A DNA stretch of 64,000 nucleotides, from the NCBI RefSeq assembly GCF_002160915.1, contig NZ_NFLM01000008.1, forward strand, positions 62,001 to 126,000. Direction: 5' to 3'. The position numbers and the translations under genes were made by a program. This DNA is from Faecalibacterium sp. An121. Its GTDB lineage: Bacteria; Bacillota; Clostridia; Oscillospirales; Ruminococcaceae. Positions 29,342-37,755 of this stretch are shown in pieces; position 1 is the stretch's first letter; each line of letters begins with the position of its first letter. Under the pieces are notes generated by a model. The model saw only the letters and a list, made by a program, of their open reading frames with translations. It made no database searches and was not told where the DNA came from.

Positions 29342-29683
29342 TCACTGCCAGCCGGCCCACACCTCGGGCTGGTAGCCCACGGTGGCCTGACGGCCGTTGC
29401 GGACGATGGGGGTCCTGATCAGCTGCTGGTTTTCAAACAGCTTGTCCTCCTGCTGCCAGTCCACCAGGGCCTGGAGCAGCGCCAGGGTCTGTTTGTCCTT
29501 GGCGTTCGGGTCCACCAGGTTCTGCCAGCCGCCCACTGCCCGGGCCACGCTGTCGAATTCGCCCCGGCTCAGCCCCTTTTCTTTCATGTCGATCATCTGG
29601 AAGCGGATGCCCCGCTCTTTGAAATAGCGCTGGGCCTTTTTGGTATCGAAGCACTTGCTGGTGCCAAAGATCTGGATATTCAT
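29342..29683 (-). CDS. ArsC/Spx-family thioredoxin-fold protein (YffB-like)
   Basis: The 113-residue protein has a thioredoxin-like fold. IFGTSKCFDTKKAQRYFKER carries the single N-terminal Cys of the ArsC/Spx/YffB family, and the late RTPIVRNG is the cis-Pro and phosphate-loop region. A second Cys (CxxC) is absent, so it is neither Spx-like redox nor a classical arsenate reductase with the full relay. No arsenic genes are near. Convergent with the threonine-aldolase gene with zero spacing. An extended -10 (TGCTACAAT on the minus strand) lies near 29764-29772. Confidence 0.85.
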   Translation of the reverse strand: MNIQIFGTSKCFDTKKAQRYFKERGIRFQMIDMKEKGLSRGEFDSVARAVGGWQNLVDPNAKDKQTLALLQALVDWQQEDKLFENQQLIRTPIVRNGRQATVGYQPEVWAGWQ

Positions 29684-29861
29684 AGGGTCCTTATTCCTTT
29701 CTTGCCGTTTTCCCGGTCCCGCTGCGCAGAGCGCCCGTGCCGGAGCTGTTTTGGATCCATTTTATTGTAGCATACCCGCAGGCCAAAGTATAGGGGGACG
29801 GTTTTGGGGGCAGACTCTGTGTGGGGCCCTTTGTGCCGCCCCGGAAAGGAGTCCATGCGCT

Positions 29862-30050
29862 ATGAAAGCTGTCGTTGATCCCAGCCTCTGCATCGGCTGC
29901 ACCCAGTGCGCCGGCCTGTGTCCCGAGGTCTTTTCGATGGAGGGGACCCTGGCGGTCGCCATCCCCGGAGAGATCCCCGGCGAAGATGTGCCCCAGGCCG
30001 TCCAGGCCGCCGAGGCCTGCCCGGTGGGCGCCATCCAGACAAGCGACTGA
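29862..30050 (+). CDS. Small [4Fe-4S] ferredoxin
   Basis: This 62-residue electron carrier reads CIGCTQCAGLCP near the N-terminus and EACPVGAI near the end. The spacing Cx2Cx2C...CP matches monocluster ferredoxins of Clostridia, with an extra Cys in the first motif that could form a disulfide or help a second site. It is acidic and has no signal. Its partner enzyme is not adjacent. GAAAGGAG lies 12 bases before the ATG. A terminator hairpin separates it from polA. Confidence 0.9.
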   Translation: MKAVVDPSLCIGCTQCAGLCPEVFSMEGTLAVAIPGEIPGEDVPQAVQAAEACPVGAIQTSD

Positions 30051-30061
30051 CCCTGCCCCTC

Positions 30062-30102
30062 TCCCCTGCCCGGCGCTCTGGCTGCGGACGGGGGATCTTT
30101 TT
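30062..30102 (+). terminator. Terminator between ferredoxin and polA
   Basis: TCCCCTGCCCG pairs with CGGACGGGGGA with one mismatch and is followed by TCTTTTT. Confidence 0.6.
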
Positions 30103-30138
30103 GTTTTCCGCCGGGGCCTGTTCCTGCCGGCGGTTTTG

Positions 30139-30147
30139 TGTTATACT
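30139..30147 (+). promoter_or_regulatory. Extended -10 promoter of polA
   Basis: TGTTATACT, 78 bases before the polA start. Confidence 0.5.
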
Positions 30148-30224
30148 GGAAAAAGATGAAGAATGGTCTATACACCCGCAGCCCTCTTGCACAAAGGCTG
30201 CACATACAGGGAGGAGTCTACTGA

Positions 30225-32807
30225 ATGCGTTTATTGGTTGTTGATGGCAACAGCATTGCGAACCGTGCCTTTTTTGGGATCAAGGTTCTGACCACCAAGG
30301 ACGGGCAGTACACCAATGCCATCTATGGCTTTATGAATATCCTGCTCTCCCTGACCCAGAACTATCAGCCGGACGAGGTGGCCATTGCCTTTGACCTGCC
30401 CGCCCCTACCTTCCGTCACAAGATGTACGACAGCTACAAGGCCAACCGCCACGGTATGCCCGAGGAGCTGGCCGCCCAGATGCCTCTGCTCCAGAAGCTG
30501 CTGACCCTTTTGGGCTACAAGCTGGTGACCGCCGAGGGCTGGGAGGCCGACGACATCCTGGGCACTTTGGCCGCCGCCTGCGACCAGCGCCAGGAGACCT
30601 GCTATCTGGCCACCGGCGACCGGGACAACCTGCAGCTGGTGAGCGATCACACCACCGTGCTGCTGGCCACCACCAGCCGGGGCCACAGTGAGACCCGGGT
30701 GATGGACAAGGCCGCCATCCAGGCCCAGTACGGTCTGGAGCCCCGGCAGCTGATCGACGTCAAGAGCCTGATGGGGGATTCGTCCGACAACATCCCCGGG
30801 GTGAAGGGCATCGGTGAAAAGACTGCCCTGTCCCTGATCCAGCATTTCGGCAGCCTGGAGGAGGTATACGCCCATCTGGATGACCCCCTCATCAAGCCGC
30901 GGCAGCGGGCCAATCTGGAGGCCTGCCGGGAGGACGCACAGCTCAGCTACACTCTGGGCACCATCCGCACCGACGCCCCCATCGAGACGGCCCAGGGAGC
31001 CTATCGGCCCGGGGAAGGCGACAAGGCTGCCGCCGTGCGGCTGATGCTGGATCTGGAGATCCGCGCCCTGATCCCCCGGCTGGGCCTGGAAGGCGTACTG
31101 CCCGCCGAGCCCGGCCTGGACGGCGCCGCGGCCGAGCCCCTGCCCGAGGCCGACGTGCTGGAGCTGCCCCCGCAGCCCCAGGGCCTGTACCTGCTGGCGG
31201 CCCGCCCCGCTGAATACGGCAAACAGGGCAACCGGATCATCGAGACGCGGCCTGCCCACTGGTACGCCGTACAGGGCACCAGCGTCTACCCGCTGGAGGA
31301 AGCCCAGCTGCCCGCCCTGCTGGATGACCCCGCCGTGCAGCTGGAAGTATTCGACGCGGCCCCCCTCTATGCAGCCGCCATGGAGCAGGGCGGCTGGGGC
31401 GCCTCCATCGTCTGGGACGGCAAGCTGGCCGCCTACCTGCTGGATGCCTCGGCGGCCAAGTACAACATTGCCGCTCTGGCCGAGGCCTACAAGGCCCAGC
31501 CCGCCTTTACCTGCGCGGCATGGCCCGACGCCGGCTTCCTGGCCGACCTGTTCGCGAAAATGAAGGCCGAGATCACAGCCCTGGGCGAGGACGAGCTGTA
31601 CAACGAGATCGAGTTCCCCCTGGCCCAGGTGCTGGCGGACATGACCCGCACCGGCGTGCTGGTGGACCGGGCGGGCATCGAGCAGTTCGGGGTGCAGCTG
31701 AAAGCCCAGATCGACGATACCCTGGCCTACATCCGCAGTCAGGTGGAGGACCCCGCCTTCAACCCCAACAGCCCCAAACAGCTGGGGGATATGCTGTTCA
31801 TCAAAATGAAGCTGCCCCATGGCCGCAAGACCAGCCGGGGCTGGTCCACCGACAACGCCACCTTGCAGAAGCTGCGGCCCGATTACCCCCTCATCGACGA
31901 TATCCTGCGCTACCGCTCCTATCAGAAGCTGTATTCCACCTATGCCGAAGGGCTGCTCAAGGTGATCGGTCCCGACGGGCGGATCCACTCCACCTTCAAC
32001 CAGACCGAGGCCCGCACAGGCCGCTTGTCCTCCGACAACCCCAATCTGCAGAACATCCCCATCCGCACCCAGCTGGGCAGCCAGCTGCGGGGCTTCTTTG
32101 TGGCAAAGCCGGGCTGCGTGCTGGTGGACGCCGATTACAGCCAGATCGAGCTGCGCATCCTGGCCCACATCACCGGGGACGAGCATATGCAGGCCGCTTT
32201 CCGCAGCGGAGAGGACATCCACCGCAGCACCGCCGCCAAGATCTACGGCATCCCTCTGGATCAGGTGACGCCCCAGCTGCGCACCGCCGCCAAGGCCATC
32301 AACTTTGGCATCATGTACGGCAAAGGCGCTTTCAGTCTGTCGGAAGACCTGGGGGTGTCGGTGCGGGAAGCCGGCGTCTTTTTGAAGAACTACCTGGCCA
32401 GCTTCCCCAAGGTGGATACCTACATGAAGCAGACCATCGCCGACGCCAAAGAGAAGGGCTATGTCAGCACCCTGTTCGGCCGCCGCCGCACCCTGCCTGA
32501 AGTGACCAGCTCCAACATCGCGGTGCGGGCCAGCGGGGAGCGGATGGCCCGCAATACCCCCATCCAGGGCACGGCCGCCGATGTGATCAAGCTGGCCATG
32601 GTGCGGGTATGGCGGCGCATCCGGGCCGAAAAGCTGCAAAGCCGCCTGATCCTGACCGTCCACGACGAACTGATCGTGGAGGCGCCCGAAGCCGAGGCCC
32701 AGATCGCCGCCCGCATCCTGAAAGAGGAGATGGAGGGCTGCGTCCACTTTACGGTGCCTCTGGATACCGAGGTGCGCCAGGGCCATTCCTGGCTGGAGGC
32801 GCACTGA
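30225..32807 (+). CDS. polA: DNA polymerase I
   Basis: Pol I fills gaps and removes RNA primers. The 860-residue protein has an N-terminal 5'-3' exonuclease (VDGNSIANRAFFG, YKANRHGMP, EADDILGTLA, GDSSDNIPGVKGIGEKTA), a middle 3'-5' exonuclease-like domain in which the acidic DxE metal motif is not visible, and a polymerase domain. Polymerase motif A is DADYSQIELR (residue about 633), motif B RTAAKAINFGIMYG (about 683) and motif C VHDELI (about 812). Proofreading is probably lost, as in Bacillus and Thermus enzymes. GGGAGGAG precedes the ATG, and tsaD follows 39 bases later. Confidence 0.97.
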   Translation: MRLLVVDGNSIANRAFFGIKVLTTKDGQYTNAIYGFMNILLSLTQNYQPDEVAIAFDLPAPTFRHKMYDSYKANRHGMPEELAAQMPLLQKLLTLLGYKLVTAEGWEADDILGTLAAACDQRQETCYLATGDRDNLQLVSDHTTVLLATTSRGHSETRVMDKAAIQAQYGLEPRQLIDVKSLMGDSSDNIPGVKGIGEKTALSLIQHFGSLEEVYAHLDDPLIKPRQRANLEACREDAQLSYTLGTIRTDAPIETAQGAYRPGEGDKAAAVRLMLDLEIRALIPRLGLEGVLPAEPGLDGAAAEPLPEADVLELPPQPQGLYLLAARPAEYGKQGNRIIETRPAHWYAVQGTSVYPLEEAQLPALLDDPAVQLEVFDAAPLYAAAMEQGGWGASIVWDGKLAAYLLDASAAKYNIAALAEAYKAQPAFTCAAWPDAGFLADLFAKMKAEITALGEDELYNEIEFPLAQVLADMTRTGVLVDRAGIEQFGVQLKAQIDDTLAYIRSQVEDPAFNPNSPKQLGDMLFIKMKLPHGRKTSRGWSTDNATLQKLRPDYPLIDDILRYRSYQKLYSTYAEGLLKVIGPDGRIHSTFNQTEARTGRLSSDNPNLQNIPIRTQLGSQLRGFFVAKPGCVLVDADYSQIELRILAHITGDEHMQAAFRSGEDIHRSTAAKIYGIPLDQVTPQLRTAAKAINFGIMYGKGAFSLSEDLGVSVREAGVFLKNYLASFPKVDTYMKQTIADAKEKGYVSTLFGRRRTLPEVTSSNIAVRASGERMARNTPIQGTAADVIKLAMVRVWRRIRAEKLQSRLILTVHDELIVEAPEAEAQIAARILKEEMEGCVHFTVPLDTEVRQGHSWLEAH

Positions 32808-32846
32808 TACTTTTTTAAACACCCAAGGAGAGGAACGAACGGGAAC

Positions 32847-33854
32847 ATGGTTATATTGGGAATCGAATCCACCTGTGATGAAACAGCCGCCGCCCTGGTG
32901 GAAGACGGCCGGGTGCTGCTGAGCAACGTCATTGCCACCAGCGTCAAGGAACAGGCCCTCTACGGCGGGGTGGTGCCCGAGATCGCCAGCCGCCGCCACT
33001 GCGAATACATCAGCGGCACCGTGGCCAAAGCTCTGGCGGACGCCGGCCGCACCATCAGCCAGGTGGATGCGGTAGCGGTCACCTTTGCCCCGGGGCTGAT
33101 CGGGGCGGTGCTGGTGGGGGTCAACTTTGCCAAAGGGCTGGCCTACGCCGCCGGCAAGCCTCTGGTGCCGGTGCACCATCTGCGGGGGCATATCGCAGCC
33201 CTCTATCTGACCCACCCGGAACTCAAGCCCCCTTTCCTCTGCCTGGTGGCCTCGGGAGGGCACAGCCACATCGTGCAGGTGGAAGACTACACCCGGTTCC
33301 GGGTGCTGGGCCGCACGGTGGACGACGCCGCCGGCGAGGCCTTTGACAAGGTAGCCCGCACCCTGGGGCTGCCCTATCCCGGAGGGCCCAGCGTCTCGGC
33401 CGCCGCCCGGACCGGCAACCCCAAAGCCTACCGGCTGCCGGTGCCCCATGTGGAGGGCAAATACAACGTCAGCTTTTCGGGCCTTAAAACCGCCGTGCTG
33501 AACGAGGTGAACCAGGCCCGGATGAAAGGCCAGGAGATCCATGTGCCCGATCTGGCCGCCAGCTTCCAGGAACGGATCACCGGCATCCTGGCGGAAAAGC
33601 TGCTGGCTGCCGCCGCCGATACCCACGCCCGGCAGGTCTGTCTGGCAGGGGGCGTGGCCGCCAACGGACGGCTGCGCCAGCTGGTCAACGACGGAGCCCA
33701 AAAGCTGGGAGCCCAGGTCTACCTGCCCCAGCTGAAGTTCTGCGGGGACAACGGCGCCATGATCGCCTCCCAGGGGTACTATGAATACGCCGCCGGGCAC
33801 ACCGCCGGGCTGGACCTGAACGGCCTGCCCACCCTGCCCATCGACTACATCTGA
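32847..33854 (+). CDS. tsaD: tRNA threonylcarbamoyladenosine transferase
   Basis: TsaD transfers the threonylcarbamoyl group from TC-AMP to A37 of ANN-decoding tRNAs, working with TsaB and TsaE. The 335-residue protein opens with ILGIESTCDETAAALV, has the metal histidines in VPVHHLRGHIAAL (HxxxH), the ASGGHSH loop and AGGVAANGRLR, and ends with CGDNGAMIA. All kinase-like ASKHA-fold elements are intact. AAGGAGAGG lies 15 bases before the ATG. It is close behind polA and may share its transcript. Confidence 0.97.
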   Translation: MVILGIESTCDETAAALVEDGRVLLSNVIATSVKEQALYGGVVPEIASRRHCEYISGTVAKALADAGRTISQVDAVAVTFAPGLIGAVLVGVNFAKGLAYAAGKPLVPVHHLRGHIAALYLTHPELKPPFLCLVASGGHSHIVQVEDYTRFRVLGRTVDDAAGEAFDKVARTLGLPYPGGPSVSAAARTGNPKAYRLPVPHVEGKYNVSFSGLKTAVLNEVNQARMKGQEIHVPDLAASFQERITGILAEKLLAAAADTHARQVCLAGGVAANGRLRQLVNDGAQKLGAQVYLPQLKFCGDNGAMIASQGYYEYAAGHTAGLDLNGLPTLPIDYI

Positions 33855-33859
33855 GCACC

Positions 33860-33912
33860 ACGCAAAAGACCGCCCACAGCAGGCCCTGCAAGGCCGCCGT
33901 GGGCGGTTTCCA
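33860..33912. terminator. Bidirectional terminator between tsaD and a convergent CPBP gene
   Basis: GACCGCCCAC and GTGGGCGGTTT pair, with a smaller hairpin in the loop. Confidence 0.8.
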
Positions 33913-33926
33913 TTCGTGTGCAGAAA

Positions 33927-34784
33927 TCAATCCTGAGTGTCTTCCAGACCCCAGTAGGCCGCCACCAGAGGCAGACGGCTGCGCCGCAGCAAAAAGAGGG
34001 CGGGCACCAGATAGAACAGCAGCCCCACCAGCATACTGGGGTCATAGCTGCTGACCACCTCGCTGGTGGAAGCGACCCCGTCGTACAGGCCGGTGTTGAC
34101 GAGGGCCGCCGTATCCTGCAAAGCATGCAGGGCGATGACCACCCACAGGTTGCCGGTGCGGAAATAGATCGCCCCATACAGCACCCCCAGGCCGCCGGCC
34201 ATGCAGCACTGGATGAGCACGCCCAGCGGGGCGCTGGACACCAGGTTGGTCAAATGGAGCGCCCCAAACAGCGCCCCCGACAGCAGGCAGGCTTTCCATA
34301 CGCCGGTCCGGCTCGGCCCGAAGTGGAGCAGCAGGGTCTGGCCCACCACCCCCCGGAACATGGATTCCTCGGTCAGGCCGATGAGGAACATGGTGACGAA
34401 AAACACCGCGATCCGCCACGGGGCCTTGAGGACGGCATCCTCGGGGAGGATGGGCGCCCCCACATTGACCGCGAGGCCCAGGCAGACCATCACAAAGGGG
34501 GTCATGCCCACCAGCAGCCCGTCCCAGAAGCCGCAGCCACGCTTGGTAAAGACCCACAGCTGGCCGGTACGCCACAGCAGCACCAGAGCCGCTGCAAAGC
34601 CAAGCAGGTCGCCGGCCGCCTGCAGCAAAAAGTTTTCCTGGACGAACGGCGCGGCCACGGCCGGCCCCGCCCATGTCAGCAGCAGGACGAGCAGCTGCCC
34701 GCCCTGGCTCATAACGGCCCAGAACAAAGCGATGGCCAGGATGCAGTAGAGGATGGGGTGACTGGCCCGCAGACGTTTGAGCAT
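33927..34784 (-). CDS. CPBP-family intramembrane metalloprotease
   Basis: The 285-residue polytopic protein has about eight hydrophobic segments. The motif EESMFRG (EExxxR) and ALFGALHLTN (FxxxH) give the catalytic Glu and His of the CPBP/Abi (Rce1-like) family, and VIALHALQD is the third motif. Bacterial members act in bacteriocin self-immunity, peptide maturation or regulated proteolysis; no bacteriocin gene is seen here. AGGAGGAC precedes the ATG, which is 30 bases from the histidine-kinase stop, so it may be the last gene of the phosphorelay operon. Confidence 0.88.
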   Translation of the reverse strand: MLKRLRASHPILYCILAIALFWAVMSQGGQLLVLLLTWAGPAVAAPFVQENFLLQAAGDLLGFAAALVLLWRTGQLWVFTKRGCGFWDGLLVGMTPFVMVCLGLAVNVGAPILPEDAVLKAPWRIAVFFVTMFLIGLTEESMFRGVVGQTLLLHFGPSRTGVWKACLLSGALFGALHLTNLVSSAPLGVLIQCCMAGGLGVLYGAIYFRTGNLWVVIALHALQDTAALVNTGLYDGVASTSEVVSSYDPSMLVGLLFYLVPALFLLRRSRLPLVAAYWGLEDTQD

Positions 34785-34814
34785 AGAATACGGTCCTCCT
34801 GAATTTTGAAAAAG

Positions 34815-37373
34815 TCAAGGATGCGGGGGCTGTCCGTCCTTGCCGGGCGCCCGGGGGGTGCGCAGCAGATTTTCCAGAGTAGAACACAGCGCCTTGAAGT
34901 CGATGGGCTTGGAGATATGGGCATCCATGCCGGCGGCTGTGGTGGCGGCGATATCCTCTGCAAAGGCATTGGCCGTCACCGCAATGATGGGCACCGTCGC
35001 CGCGTCGGGACGGTCCAGCGCACGGATGGTGCGGGCGGCCTCACAGCCGTCCATCTGAGGCATCTGCATATCCATCAGGATGGCGTCGATCTCAAAGGGT
35101 TCCGACGCCTGGAAGGTCTCCACCGCCTCCCGGCCATTCCACGCCTGGCGCACTTCCAGGCTGTGCATGGTCAGCACTTCGGTGGCGATCTCCATGTTCA
35201 GCATATTGTCCTCTGCCAGCAAGATCCGCTTGCCCTCCAGCGAAAAGGCCCCGGCCGGCAGCTGCTGGCGCTGCTGGCGGCTCTCCTCCTCGGCGTCCGC
35301 CGTGATGAAGGGCACCGTGATGGTGAACGTGGTGCCCTGGCCCAGTTTGCTCTCCACATAGATCTGGCCGCTCATCTGGGTGACCAGGCTCTTGACAATG
35401 GGCATCCCCAGTCCGGTACCCACCACCTGACGGGAGAAAAAGCGGGTCTCCCGGGCGTAGGGCTCGAACAGCTGGGTCTGGAACTCCTCCGACATCCCCA
35501 CGCCGGTATCCTGCACCACGATCTGGTACTGCGGGGTGGGCGGGCCGCCCATCTGCCGCACCGACACCGAGACGCTGTCCCCCTCGGTGGTGAACTTAAA
35601 GGCGTTGGAAAGGAGATTGTTGAGGATCTGGGTGATGCGGCTGGCATCCCCCATCACATGGGCCTCCTGGATCTGGCAGGTGACGGTGTAGGCCTTGTGC
35701 TCCCGGGCGGCCTGCGGCTTGAACGAGTCGGTGCAGGCCTGGATGCACTGGGCCAGGTCAAAGGCCTGGTTGTCCAGCACCACCTTGCCCTGCTCCATCC
35801 GGGACATATCCAGGATGTCATTCACCAGATCCAGCAGCTGCCGGCCGGAATAGCCGATCTTGTCCAGGTACTCCCGCACCTTGTCCGGCTGTTCGGCGTG
35901 CTGGCGGGCCAGATCCAGCAGGCCCAGAATGGCGTTGAGGGGGGTGCGCATATCGTGGGACATATTGTTGAAGAAAGCCTGCTTGGCCTTTTCGCTCTTG
36001 CGGGCGTTGGCCAGGGCTTCCTCCAGCAGCTTGTGCTCCTGCAGCTGGCGGCGCTTGTCCTGATCCACCTCGCGGAAGCAGAGCACCGCCTCCTCGGGGG
36101 CCAGGGTCTCGTCGAACAGGACCCGCACGTTGATCCACCGGTCCCCTGTCTCATATTTGCCCAGAAAGTCGCCGCCGTAGTCCCGGATATTGCCTGCCAC
36201 CAGGTCCCGGATGCTGGCCAGCGAGAAGCTGTTGCGGAAGTCGGCGTTGGTGTCCGGCTCCATCACGTCCCCGATCACCTGCAAAAACTGGTCGTAGCTG
36301 CCGGTGCTCGCCAGGCGCCACCGGGCATAAGCCGAGCCCTTGATCATCTCGTAGGTGTTCTGGGCATAGTTGATGCGGAACAGCCCGTAATACGAATTGC
36401 TGAGCACCTGCACCGTCTCGCTGGTGCGGGACACCAGCGCGTCCAGCCGCAGGTTGCGCCAGACCACCACCACAAAGCCCGCGATCCACGCCAGCATGAC
36501 CAGCCCGAACAGAAGATAGAACTGGCGCAGGTTGGCCAGCATGGCGTCCACCGGCACCGTGATGATCACCCGCCAGCCGCTGGCGGTGGTGGCATGGTAC
36601 ACCCCGCGGCGGGCCCCTTCAATGTCGGTGACGAAGGAGTCGTAGCGGTCAAAATAGCCCTGATCGATGGCCCGCAGCATCCGGTTCAGATAATCCGGGA
36701 AGTCGCTGTCGCTGTAATCCACCGCGCTGCGGGCATAGATCAGATGGTTGCTGCCGTCGCACAGATAGACCGAGGCCCGCTCCAGCACCGGCAGGCCCTC
36801 CAGGTCGATGGCCAGGTTTTCGGGGAAGATATCGACGGCCATCACCGCGTCGCAGTCCCAGCATTTTTTGGCCACCGTGATCACATCCCGGCCGGACACC
36901 GCGTCGGTGTAGATGTCGGTAAAGATCACCTGGCCTTCTGCGGCCATGGCCTGCTGATACCACCCGGCGGCGGTGTGATCGTATCCCGTGTCCTCCGGCC
37001 AGGGGTTGGCGGCCAGGATCCGGCCCTCGTACACCACATAGGTGTCCAGCATATCGTCCCCAAAGATCTGGGTCAGCCGCTGGTGGAACCGCTGGACCCA
37101 GGCCAGCACCTGCTGCCGGTCCTCCCCTTCCTGGATGCGGGCTTCCACGCCGTCGGCTCCCAGAGACAACAGGGCCTGGTAGGCGTTCAGGTCCCCGTCC
37201 ACCTCTGCGGCATAGTTGTGGGCCACCGAAGTCTCCAAAGTCTGGTAATTTTGCAGCAGCACCCGCCGCAGGAACAGAGCGAACACCACCCCCGCCGCCA
37301 GCAGGATGACGGTGGCCGCGATGTAATAGCGCAGCTTTTTGACCACGCCGCGCCAGTCGTAGCGTCCCTTCAT
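34815..37373 (-). CDS. Hybrid sensor histidine kinase with receiver domain
   Basis: The 852-residue membrane sensor has one membrane segment at residues 16-37, an extracellular Cache-like ligand domain (about 40-275), a second segment (FGLVMLAWIAGFVVVVW), and a PAS-like region. The HisKA phospho-His is in NNMSHDMRTPLNAIL (about 472), the ATPase in DTGVGMSEEF (about 628), and the C-terminal receiver starts LLAEDN, with the phospho-Asp in LMDMQMPQMDG (about 768). It starts one base after the Hpt gene stop. A receiver plus a separate Hpt and response regulator points to a His-Asp-His-Asp phosphorelay. The ligand is unknown. Confidence 0.93.
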   Translation of the reverse strand: MKGRYDWRGVVKKLRYYIAATVILLAAGVVFALFLRRVLLQNYQTLETSVAHNYAAEVDGDLNAYQALLSLGADGVEARIQEGEDRQQVLAWVQRFHQRLTQIFGDDMLDTYVVYEGRILAANPWPEDTGYDHTAAGWYQQAMAAEGQVIFTDIYTDAVSGRDVITVAKKCWDCDAVMAVDIFPENLAIDLEGLPVLERASVYLCDGSNHLIYARSAVDYSDSDFPDYLNRMLRAIDQGYFDRYDSFVTDIEGARRGVYHATTASGWRVIITVPVDAMLANLRQFYLLFGLVMLAWIAGFVVVVWRNLRLDALVSRTSETVQVLSNSYYGLFRINYAQNTYEMIKGSAYARWRLASTGSYDQFLQVIGDVMEPDTNADFRNSFSLASIRDLVAGNIRDYGGDFLGKYETGDRWINVRVLFDETLAPEEAVLCFREVDQDKRRQLQEHKLLEEALANARKSEKAKQAFFNNMSHDMRTPLNAILGLLDLARQHAEQPDKVREYLDKIGYSGRQLLDLVNDILDMSRMEQGKVVLDNQAFDLAQCIQACTDSFKPQAAREHKAYTVTCQIQEAHVMGDASRITQILNNLLSNAFKFTTEGDSVSVSVRQMGGPPTPQYQIVVQDTGVGMSEEFQTQLFEPYARETRFFSRQVVGTGLGMPIVKSLVTQMSGQIYVESKLGQGTTFTITVPFITADAEEESRQQRQQLPAGAFSLEGKRILLAEDNMLNMEIATEVLTMHSLEVRQAWNGREAVETFQASEPFEIDAILMDMQMPQMDGCEAARTIRALDRPDAATVPIIAVTANAFAEDIAATTAAGMDAHISKPIDFKALCSTLENLLRTPRAPGKDGQPPHP

Positions 37374-37374
37374 C

Positions 37375-37737
37375 TCACCAGGTCCTCATCTGGACCGCCG
37401 CCTGCACCGCTTTGGCATAGGCGTCGTCGATCTGGGGCATGAGGGCGGCCGCCTCGTCGCTGCGGCCTTCCCGCAGCAGGGTCACCTGGCTGCTGAACAG
37501 CTTGTACAGCACGGTCATGGACAAATTGCCGCAGATCCCCTTGAGGGTATGGGAGGCATCCTGAGCCTGCCGCCAGTCTCCGGTGCTGACCGCCCGGCAC
37601 AGGTCGAAATAGGTGCGGTCCTGCACAAACATCTCCATGTATTTTTTGTACAGCGCATCGCTGCCCATAAACCGCTCCATCGCGTCCACCGCGTTGATGC
37701 CTGCCGCCGCAAGCTTTTCCATCTGTTCCCTATCCAT
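37375..37737 (-). CDS. Hpt-domain phosphotransfer protein
   Basis: The 120-residue all-helical protein carries ASHTLKGICGNL, where His63 is the phosphotransfer histidine of Hpt domains. It is sandwiched between a hybrid kinase and a REC-HD-GYP protein on one strand, so it most likely shuttles phosphate between them. GGAGGAATG precedes the start. No other domain is attached. Confidence 0.92.
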   Translation of the reverse strand: MDREQMEKLAAAGINAVDAMERFMGSDALYKKYMEMFVQDRTYFDLCRAVSTGDWRQAQDASHTLKGICGNLSMTVLYKLFSSQVTLLREGRSDEAAALMPQIDDAYAKAVQAAVQMRTW

Positions 37738-37755
37738 CCGGCATTCCTCCTCCGA

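Noticed and set aside
30231-33800. Very long minus-strand open frame opposite polA and tsaD
   Set aside because: It is a codon-bias shadow of two certain genes: no family motif, Gly/Gln/His/Val-rich composition typical of antisense frames in GC-rich DNA, and it spans the gap between them.
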